Assembly: GCA_003218785.1 (NCBI GenBank)
Contig: QHOM01000124.1
Span: 1-14,895 of the forward strand
Source: Verrucomicrobiota bacterium
Lineage (GTDB): Bacteria > Verrucomicrobiota > Verrucomicrobiia > Chthoniobacterales > UBA10450
Reading direction: 5' to 3'
Length of the DNA: 14,895 bases
Positions 6,653 through 12,325 of this stretch are shown here, one piece after another (the stretch's first letter is position 1; each line of letters opens with the position of its first letter). The notes under the pieces were generated by a model, which made no database searches, was not told the origin of the DNA, and saw nothing but the letters and a program-made list of their open reading frames with translations. A program made the position numbers and the translations under genes.

Positions 6653-8110
6653 ATGATGGACGAAGAGAATGAGCTGATCGCACTGCGGCGCAAAAAACTC
6701 GACGCGCTTCGATCGAAAGGAGTCGAGCCATTCGGGGCCGGTTTCGAGCCAAGCGGATCTATCGCGGAGGTGCGCGAAAAATTCAAAGAGGGTGACGCCC
6801 TTCGCGCGGCTGGCCGCATCACCGCGCACCGCGACATGGGCAAAAGCCACTTTCTCGACCTGCGCGATGCTACGGGGCGGATTCAGATTTATATTCACGC
6901 GACAGAAGTCGGCGCTGAATTGGTCGATCTTTTTCGCCTGCTCGATATTGGTGATCTCGTCGGCATTGAGGGCATATGCTTTCTCACTAAAAGCGGGGAA
7001 CCGACCGTGAAAGTGCGCACGTTCCAGTTACTGGCGAAAGCTTTGCGGCCGCTCCCAGAAAAATGGCACGGATTACAGGACATCGAGGCACGCTACCGCC
7101 AGCGTTACCTCGATCTTCTCACGAATGAGCGTTCGCGCGTCGTTTTCGAGAAACGGATCATGATTGTGCGGGAAGCCCGCCGTTTCTTCGAAGAGCGCGG
7201 TTTTTTGGAAGTGGAGACACCGATTTTGCAAAGCGTTGCCGGTGGCGCCGCTGCCCAACCGTTTGGCACTCATCACAAGGCGCTCGGCCTCGATCTGTAT
7301 CTGCGCATCGCGCCGGAGCTTTATTTGAAACGCTTGCTCGTAGGCGGGTTCAACAAGGTCTTCGAGATCAGCCGCAACTTCCGGAATGAAGGCATCTCAC
7401 GAAAACACAACCCGGAATTTACCATGCTCGAAGCTTATTGGGCGTATGCCGATTTTGAAAAGATGGCGAATCTCGTCGAAGAACTCATTTGTTACTTGGC
7501 CGAGAAGATTTGCGACTCGCTGACAATCGAGCATCACGACGCCGATGGCAAAATCGCGCGCAGGGTCAACCTGAAACGGCCGTGGCGCCGCGCGCGCTAT
7601 CACGATTTAGTGCGCGAAGTTGCGGGAAAAGATTGGTTCGAGCTATCGAGCAAACAGCGACGCGACCGCGCCACGCAAGAACTGGGAGTGGAAATCTTGG
7701 CGCAACTGGCCGACTTCGAAGTCACCCAGCATGTCTTTGAAAAGTTGATCGAAGAAGCGACGGTCGATCCGCTCTTCGTCACCCATTGTCCCAAAGAGCT
7801 GGTGCCGCTGGCAAAACAAAACGCCGAGGACAATTCGCTCGTCGACGTTTTCGAGCTCATCATCAATGGAACGGAGATCGCGCCGGGCTACAGCGAGTTA
7901 AACGATCCGCTTCTGCAACGTCAGCGTCTGCTCGAACAGGCAGGCGAAGAGACGCAAAAGATCGACGAAGAATTTCTGCTCGCGCTCGAGTATGGCATGC
8001 CGCCGGCCGGCGGCTTTGGCATCGGAATCGATCGGCTCACCATGCTACTCACTGGCGCAGAATCGATTCGCGACGTCATCCTGTTTCCCCTGCTCAGGCC
8101 GAAGAAATAA
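6653..8110 (+). CDS. lysS: Lysyl-tRNA synthetase, class II
   Basis: A 485-aa enzyme that charges tRNA-Lys in the cytoplasm. An N-terminal OB-fold anticodon-binding domain (about 50-130: GRITAHRDMGKSHFLDLRDA and TGRIQIYIHA) is followed by the class II catalytic core. Motif 1 is near 170-192 (ARRFFEERGFLEVETPIL). Motif 2 is at 236-260 (FEISRNFRNEGISRKHNPEF, then TMLEAY). Motif 3 is at 453-480 (GFGIGIDRLTMLLTGAESI). The lysine-specific signature NGTEIAPGYSELNDP is present. Length is within the family norm. ATG 6653 is followed by a second ATG codon, and no clear Shine-Dalgarno precedes them. The gene stands alone on the plus strand; the gene upstream is divergent and dodecin downstream is convergent. 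No defects were seen. Confidence 0.97.
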   Translation: MMDEENELIALRRKKLDALRSKGVEPFGAGFEPSGSIAEVREKFKEGDALRAAGRITAHRDMGKSHFLDLRDATGRIQIYIHATEVGAELVDLFRLLDIGDLVGIEGICFLTKSGEPTVKVRTFQLLAKALRPLPEKWHGLQDIEARYRQRYLDLLTNERSRVVFEKRIMIVREARRFFEERGFLEVETPILQSVAGGAAAQPFGTHHKALGLDLYLRIAPELYLKRLLVGGFNKVFEISRNFRNEGISRKHNPEFTMLEAYWAYADFEKMANLVEELICYLAEKICDSLTIEHHDADGKIARRVNLKRPWRRARYHDLVREVAGKDWFELSSKQRRDRATQELGVEILAQLADFEVTQHVFEKLIEEATVDPLFVTHCPKELVPLAKQNAEDNSLVDVFELIINGTEIAPGYSELNDPLLQRQRLLEQAGEETQKIDEEFLLALEYGMPPAGGFGIGIDRLTMLLTGAESIRDVILFPLLRPKK

Positions 8111-8177
8111 GCAGCGCTACCGCCTACTGCTTTTGGTTCTCGTTACAAAGGGCGCGAACGCTTACCACCAGCGATAG

Positions 8178-8214
8178 AAAAAGAACGCGGGCGAGTGATT
8201 AGACCCGCCCGCGT
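8178..8214 (-). terminator. Rho-independent terminator for dodecin / putative sRNA copy 1
   Basis: A perfect 9-bp stem, ACGCGGGCG (8185-8193) with CGCCCGCGT (8206-8214), has a 12-nt loop. On the minus strand it is followed by TTCTTTTT (8184-8178). The plus strand has no T tract after the stem, so it serves minus-strand transcripts rather than lysS. Confidence 0.75.
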
Positions 8215-8269
8215 CTGTTAAACAGATCTGAATCTATATGTATGGGTTGACCTCGCTTGAGGACAGCCC
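8178..8269 (-). ncRNA. Putative small RNA or 3'-UTR element, copy 1 (downstream of dodecin)
   Basis: On the minus strand this starts with an imperfect hairpin (GGGCTGTCCTC, loop AAGC, GAGGTCAACCC). A linker containing GATTCA follows, and it ends in a terminator hairpin followed by TTCTTTTT. The same architecture recurs at 8778-8879. A TTGACT hexamer lies about 33 nt upstream of the GGG (8302-8297), a possible -35, but the -10 is poor. Copy 1 may instead be the 3' UTR and terminator of dodecin, whose stop is at 8342. I do not recognise it as a named RNA family. Confidence 0.45.
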
Positions 8270-8341
8270 ACCTTAACTTGACCTAGACAAATCCACAGTC
8301 AAGTCTGAAACCAGACGTGGGCCTCGAATTTATTCGTGGGG

Positions 8342-8569
8342 TTACCCGCGCGACTTCCCCCGTTCGGTTTCCAAATCAAACGTGACTTTGGCGTTTATGC
8401 GATAATTGCTCACTTTCCCGTTGTCCACTTCGGCGGTGAATTCCTTGATGTAAATCGAGCGAATATTCCGCAATGTTTTCGAGGCTTCCTTCACCGCGCC
8501 CTGCGCGGCGTCTTCCCAGCTCTTGGACGATTGTGACATCAGTTCGATGACTTTAACGACTTTGGCCAT
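8342..8569 (-). CDS. Dodecin family flavin-binding protein
   Basis: A 75-aa protein matching dodecin, the small dodecameric flavin storage and buffering protein of the cytoplasm. The sequence begins MAKVVKVIELMSQSSKSWED, followed by AAQGAVKEASKTLRNIRSIY. It continues with IKEFTAEVDNGKVSNYRINA and KVTFDLE. These are the usual beta strand, the S-x-x-SWEDA helix start and the two long beta strands, at normal family length plus a short charged tail (ETERGKSRG). The start at ATG 8569 is supported by AAGGAG at 8585-8580, 10 nt upstream. It is a lone minus-strand gene convergent with lysS and divergent from glgB. It is bracketed by two copies of the same putative sRNA/terminator element. Confidence 0.9.
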   Translation of the reverse strand: MAKVVKVIELMSQSSKSWEDAAQGAVKEASKTLRNIRSIYIKEFTAEVDNGKVSNYRINAKVTFDLETERGKSRG

Positions 8570-8660
8570 GGTAATAATGCTCCTTCTTTTATCTATCGCG
8601 GATCGGAGGTAGATCGCGTGTTCCCTGGCATGTTGTTGATCAAACCCTCATTTATTAGAG

Positions 8661-8766
8661 CCCCACAGATTGATGCAGATGAAACACAGATGGCGAAAAG
8701 GCTTCAGGCTTCACGTCTTGAGGTTCAGGATTCGGGAATCTGTGCAAATCCACGTTCATCGGTGGG
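8661..8766. repeat. Dispersed inverted-repeat element, copy 1
   Basis: The left arm (8661-8691) carries CCCACAGATTGATGCAGATG and then ACACAGATGG. The right arm (8738-8766) carries ATCTGTGCAAATCCACGTTC and then ATCGGTGGG. The arms are imperfect reverse complements about 45 bp apart. The centre contains TCACGTCTT, also present in copy 2. Sequences of this CACAGAT...ACACGGAT type recur between genes in Verrucomicrobia and Planctomycetes genomes, from memory. No coding content was seen. Confidence 0.55.
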
Positions 8767-8777
8767 CAGGATCTATT

Positions 8778-8879
8778 TCAAAAAAACGCAGGCGAGTTGT
8801 TAGACCCGCCTGCGCTGCAGTCACAGAACGAATCAGTTATGAATCCGATTCCAAGTTGTCCTCATACAAGGTCAACCCG
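8778..8879 (-). ncRNA. Putative small RNA, copy 2 (between dodecin and glgB)
   Basis: On the minus strand it has a predicted start at GGGTTGACCTT, which pairs across loop GTAT with GAGGACAACTT. A linker follows, then a terminator hairpin with seven Ts. No ORF accompanies it, and it has its own candidate promoter at 8914-8886. Architecture and several sequence blocks match copy 1 at 8178-8269. An independent transcript of about 100 nt is more likely here than at copy 1, because no gene precedes it on this strand. Confidence 0.5.
8780..8814 (-). terminator. Rho-independent terminator of putative sRNA copy 2
   Basis: A perfect 8-bp stem, CGCAGGCG (8787-8794) with CGCCTGCG (8807-8814), has a 12-nt loop. 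On the minus strand it is followed by seven Ts (8786-8780). The loop AGTTGTTAGACC (plus strand) matches AGTGATTAGACC in copy 1, and one stem pair has changed in a compensated way. Confidence 0.78.
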
Positions 8880-8885
8880 CAACGG

Positions 8886-8914
8886 ATTTCAAGCGAATCA
8901 AAATTTTCGGTCAA
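8886..8914 (-). promoter_or_regulatory. Candidate sigma-70-type promoter for putative sRNA copy 2
   Basis: On the minus strand TTGACC (8914-8909) is followed by a 17-nt spacer and TGAAAT (8891-8886). The expected start, about 7 nt further, falls at the GGG that opens the 5' hairpin. The -35 matches 5 of 6 consensus bases and the -10 only 4 of 6. Confidence 0.45.
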
Positions 8915-8954
8915 GCTCAAAATCGCATTATTCTTTGTCATCGAGCCGCGGAGT

Positions 8955-9051
8955 AACACAGATGGGACGCAGACGGGGAAGGAGAAAATCGCGCTGCCGT
9001 CACGTCTTAACCAGTATCCGTGTAAATCTGTGTTTATCTGTGGCTAAAATT
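8955..9051. repeat. Dispersed inverted-repeat element, copy 2
   Basis: The left arm (8955-8976) has AACACAGATGGGACGCAGAC. The right arm (9015-9051) has TATCCGTGTAAATCTGTGTT followed by TATCTGTGGCTAAAAT. TCACGTCTTAA lies between them, as in copy 1. Orientation is the same as copy 1. It ends about 85 bp before glgB. The rest of 8570-9136 holds only the putative sRNA and unassigned sequence. Confidence 0.55.
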
Positions 9052-9136
9052 TGGCTGGCGGAGGGAGTGTGGCCCCAACGCCCCTTCGGATTCGCTCGAT
9101 TGAAAAGCGGGCTGCACCTTCTAGGTTGAACAAACC

Positions 9137-11341
9137 ATGAAACCTTTCCAAATCGCCGGATTGCCGCCCGACGAATTGACCAGTTTTCTCACCGGAACAC
9201 ATTCCGATCCGTTCCGCGTCCTGGGACCACACCGCGTAGGCGACGATTTGGAGATCCGTGTTTTCCGGCCCGACATGCGAAAAATCGACATTGTCCTAAA
9301 TCAACAGCTAAAAGATCCGATCGCGGCGGAGAAAATCCACCGCGACGGTTTCTTCTGCGCAACTGTGCTGGGAGCTAGGCGCGACCTTGATTACCATCTG
9401 CGCCTTACAGCGTGGGACGGCTCGGAGTCTCTGACGCGCGATCCTTATCAGTACGGCCCGATCATGGGCGAGGTCGATCTGCATCTGTTCGGCGAAGGAC
9501 AGCACTGGCAGATTTACGAAAAGTTTGGCGCACACCTGCGCACTATCGGCGATGCGGCCGGCGTTTACTTCGCGGTCTGGGCGCCAAATGCGCAACGTGT
9601 CAGCGTGGCGGGCGATTTCAACGGTTGGGACGGCCGCGTCAATCCCATGCGCAAACTCGTTGGCAGCGGCGTCTGGGAATTATTTTTGCCCGGCGTGCTT
9701 GAAGGCGCGCATTACAAATTCGAAATTCGCACCCAGACGGGCGCGCTTCTGCTTAAGAGCGATCCATTCGCCTTTTTTAATCAGCACGGATTATCGACCA
9801 GTTCTCTCGTTTACAATCTCGACCGTTATCAATGGAGCGACGCCGAGTGGATGGAATCGCGGCGGAGACGGGATTGGCCGAAGAGTCCGGTCAGCATTTA
9901 CGAAGTACACCTCGGCTCATGGCGTCGTCACGCGGATGAAGGACGCCAGTTCAGTTATCTCGAACTGTCCGAGACTCTGGTGCCATACGTGCTGGAGATG
10001 GGTTACACTCACATCGAGTTGCTGCCAATCGCGGAGCATCCGTTTGAAGGCTCCTGGGGTTATCAAGTCACCAATTATTACGCGCCCACCAGCCGCTTCG
10101 GCTCGCCCGATGAGTTTCGTCATTTCATCGACGCATGTCACCGAGCCGGCGTCGGCGTGATCATGGACTGGGTGCCGGCGCATTTCCCGAAAGATGCGTA
10201 CGCCTTGGCCGAGTTCGACGGCACCGATCTCTACGAACACATGGACCCGCGCCAGGGTGAGCATCAGGATTGGGGGACGCTCATTTTTAATTATGGCCGC
10301 CCCGAAGTCCGCAATTTCCTTATCGGCAACGCCCTCTTCTGGCTCGACAAATATCACATCGACGGTCTGCGCGTGGACGCGGTGGCCTCGATGCTTTACC
10401 TCGATTATTCGAGACAACCAGGGCAATGGATCCCGAACGTGTACGGGGGGCGCGAGAACCTCGATGCCATCTATTTTTTGAAACGCTTCAATGAAGTTTG
10501 CTATGAGCGGTTCCCCGGGATCATGACCATCGCCGAGGAATCAACCGCTTGGCCCGGCGTATCGCGTCCGACCTACCTCGGCGGCCTCGGGTTCGGGTTC
10601 AAATGGAACATGGGCTGGATGCACGACTTTCTCCAATACATGAGCATCGACCCGATTTACCGGCGCTATCATCACGGCAACATTACGTTCTCGCTGCTCT
10701 ACGCCTTCCAGGAGAACTTTATTCTCGTGCTGAGCCACGACGAAGTTGTTTACGGCAAACGTTCCTTATTATCGAAGATGCCCGGAGACGAATGGCAGAA
10801 GTTCGCCAATCTCCGGATGTTTCTGGCGTGGATGTACGGGCATCCCGGCAAAAAGTTGCTCTTCATGGGTAGTGAATTCGGCCAGCGCAACGAATGGAAC
10901 CACGACGTGGGTCTCGACTGGCATTTGGCACAACTGCCCCGGCACGACGGATTACGCCGGTTAGCGCAACATTTGAACTACATTTACAAAAGCGAACCTG
11001 CGCTCTGGCAGCTCGACGACACCTATGAAGGTTTTGATTGGATCGATTTTCACGACGCCGAGAACTCGGTCGTTTCGTTTCTGCGCAAATCGCGCGACGG
11101 CGAGACGATTGCGTTCGTAGTGAACGCCACGCCGCTGGTGCGCTACAATTACCGGCTCGGTGTGCCCGAGTCCGGATCCTGGCGTGAGATCATTAACACC
11201 GATGCGGAGACGTATGGCGGCAGCAACGTGGGAAACTACGGCGGCGTCCGCAGCGAGAATGTTCCGTGGATGGCCCGCGAACATTCGATCATGATTCATT
11301 TGCCGCCGCTGGCGACCGTGGCGTTTAAGCTGGAAAGGTAA
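9137..11341 (+). CDS. glgB: 1,4-alpha-glucan branching enzyme (GH13)
   Basis: A 734-aa enzyme that introduces alpha-1,6 branches during glycogen synthesis in the cytoplasm. It has the full bacterial layout: an N-terminal N1 module (about 1-120), a CBM48 (about 140-225: GVYFAVWAPNAQRVSVAGDF and NGWDG), a GH13 barrel and an all-beta C-terminal domain (about 635-734). Catalytic residues are visible: nucleophile Asp414 in DGLRVDAVASML, acid/base Glu467 in TIAEESTAWPG and transition-state Asp535 in VLSHDEVVYGKRSL. All are offset by nine from the E. coli enzyme, as I recall its numbering. The start at ATG 9137 has only a weak upstream AGG. No other glycogen gene is visible nearby. No defects were seen. 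Confidence 0.97.
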   Translation: MKPFQIAGLPPDELTSFLTGTHSDPFRVLGPHRVGDDLEIRVFRPDMRKIDIVLNQQLKDPIAAEKIHRDGFFCATVLGARRDLDYHLRLTAWDGSESLTRDPYQYGPIMGEVDLHLFGEGQHWQIYEKFGAHLRTIGDAAGVYFAVWAPNAQRVSVAGDFNGWDGRVNPMRKLVGSGVWELFLPGVLEGAHYKFEIRTQTGALLLKSDPFAFFNQHGLSTSSLVYNLDRYQWSDAEWMESRRRRDWPKSPVSIYEVHLGSWRRHADEGRQFSYLELSETLVPYVLEMGYTHIELLPIAEHPFEGSWGYQVTNYYAPTSRFGSPDEFRHFIDACHRAGVGVIMDWVPAHFPKDAYALAEFDGTDLYEHMDPRQGEHQDWGTLIFNYGRPEVRNFLIGNALFWLDKYHIDGLRVDAVASMLYLDYSRQPGQWIPNVYGGRENLDAIYFLKRFNEVCYERFPGIMTIAEESTAWPGVSRPTYLGGLGFGFKWNMGWMHDFLQYMSIDPIYRRYHHGNITFSLLYAFQENFILVLSHDEVVYGKRSLLSKMPGDEWQKFANLRMFLAWMYGHPGKKLLFMGSEFGQRNEWNHDVGLDWHLAQLPRHDGLRRLAQHLNYIYKSEPALWQLDDTYEGFDWIDFHDAENSVVSFLRKSRDGETIAFVVNATPLVRYNYRLGVPESGSWREIINTDAETYGGSNVGNYGGVRSENVPWMAREHSIMIHLPPLATVAFKLER

Positions 11342-11366
11342 TTCGTTCCCTCGCGAAGTCCTGAAG

Positions 11367-11663
11367 ATGTTGTGTCAAAAGCGAGGACTGACCGCATTCT
11401 CAATTTGGCTGGTGGGACTTGGCGGAAGCGCACAAACCGGACATTTCAAGCTGCACCCACCCGCTCCGCCCGACATCCGCGTCGTTGTTCATTACAACGC
11501 GCAGAGCGAGCAAGTGAAACGCAACGAAGATGAGTTCTTTGCCAAACATCCTGAGCTCAACCACCCTCGCAATGGAACTAGAAGAAATGCGCGAATAATG
11601 GTAGCAGAAAGGCGAAGGTATTTGATCTGCCTCATGCTCTCGTACGTCCAGACCTATCAATGA
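11367..11663 (+). CDS. Small hypothetical protein (uncertain)
   Basis: A 98-codon frame whose TGA overlaps the ATG of the next gene (ATGA), a spacing typical of coupled genes. The product is unrecognised. Residues 30-65 (PPAPPDIRVVVHYNAQSEQV, then KRNEDEFFAKHPELNHP) look protein-like, while the C-terminal third is Arg-rich and less convincing. No signal peptide, membrane helix or motif can be relied on. It could be the first gene of the accessory cassette or a decayed remnant at its left edge. Apart from this frame, 11342-11659 shows nothing recognisable. Confidence 0.3.
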   Translation: MLCQKRGLTAFSIWLVGLGGSAQTGHFKLHPPAPPDIRVVVHYNAQSEQVKRNEDEFFAKHPELNHPRNGTRRNARIMVAERRRYLICLMLSYVQTYQ

Positions 11664-12262
11664 GCGCTTCGGCGGAAATTCAAACAGGGCATCCCCTCTT
11701 CAAGGAACTGCGCAATGGCATGCTGTGGCATAGTACTGGTGCGCAGCATTACCGCCGAATTTGGACGGATCGCGTGATCAAGCCGAACGATGGGCGAATT
11801 GACCGCTGGGGAAAACCTTACGCTTGTCAACAACTCGGGGCAGTATCGCTCTTCGATTTCACAACGGAGCCTGAATACAAGGTCCTCGACGAAGCCTTCA
11901 AATGGCAGCAATTCCTCGGCGATTATGAGCCAGTCACTCTCTTGCTCGGAATAGAAAGAAAGAAATTGCAAGGCAAACTGATTCCGTACCCAGAGAACAA
12001 GGAAGGCACGGCGGGACCTGTGATTCCGTGGGTCGAAGTCTGCCACTGTGGTCCAATTCCAGCGTCAGCCATTGTTACATATTTATTGGTGTGCCCGACT
12101 GATTACAGGTGCTTCAAAAAGTTCCAGAGCCTTAACGAAGAAAAACTTTCACTCGTCGAGAAGGAGTTTGGTCCGATCGTTGAAACTGAACGTAAAAGGC
12201 AGATGGCAGAACACCGCGAAAGGGTTCGCCGACTTTTAGACCGCGCTCATGAGAAATCGTGA
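11660..12262 (+). CDS. Hypothetical protein, possible ADP-ribosyltransferase-like fold
   Basis: A soluble 200-aa protein with no signal peptide. I do not recognise the family with certainty. The order of conserved-looking elements resembles small ART-fold proteins: residues 22-27 LWHSTG (cf. the H-x-T/S of strand 1), 38-45 RVIKPNDG (cf. 'lesGiIrPs.g'), 59-67 LGAVSLFDF (cf. 'gaVSFt'), and 124-136 WVEVCHCGPIPAS with Glu126 placed like the ART glutamate before a GPIP turn. The C-terminus (about 158-200) is a charged, likely coiled helix. If the fold is right, the protein could be a toxin or modifying enzyme. It overlaps the preceding small ORF by 4 nt and sits 63 bp before the kinase, so the two probably belong to one cassette. 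The gene is likely real; its function is an inference. Confidence 0.55.
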   Translation: MSASAEIQTGHPLFKELRNGMLWHSTGAQHYRRIWTDRVIKPNDGRIDRWGKPYACQQLGAVSLFDFTTEPEYKVLDEAFKWQQFLGDYEPVTLLLGIERKKLQGKLIPYPENKEGTAGPVIPWVEVCHCGPIPASAIVTYLLVCPTDYRCFKKFQSLNEEKLSLVEKEFGPIVETERKRQMAEHRERVRRLLDRAHEKS

Positions 12263-12281
12263 TGTTCGAACGAACATCACG
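12258..12281. promoter_or_regulatory. Perfect palindrome with LexA-box consensus upstream of the kinase gene
   Basis: Perfect 11-bp arms (12258-12268 and 12271-12281) flank a central AA. The inner 14 bp at 12263-12276 read TGTTC-GAAC-GAACA, an exact match to TGTTC-N4-GAACA, the LexA-binding consensus reported for Verrucomicrobia (from memory). It overlaps the stop of the 200-aa gene and lies about 50 bp before the kinase ATG. No clear -35/-10 pair was seen. There is no T tract, so a terminator role is unlikely. Confidence 0.6.
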
Positions 12282-12325
12282 CCAGGGCAATCACAACGAG
12301 AACTGACGCTCGACGCGGCAGGAAA

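Noticed and set aside
8185..8214. The 9-bp GC hairpin as the lysS terminator
   Set aside because: On the plus strand no T tract follows the stem; the T tract is on the minus strand, pointing to dodecin or the putative sRNA.
11530..11598. A 22-codon frame (MSSLPNILSSTTLAMELEEM, then RE) nested in the small ORF before the 200-aa gene
   Set aside because: It looks peptide-like, but it is very short, lacks a good ribosome binding site and lies within another open frame; not enough to call a gene.
12258..12281. Reading the palindrome as a rho-independent terminator of the 200-aa gene
   Set aside because: No T tract on either side and only 2 nt between the arms, which would force a strained RNA loop; an operator fits better.
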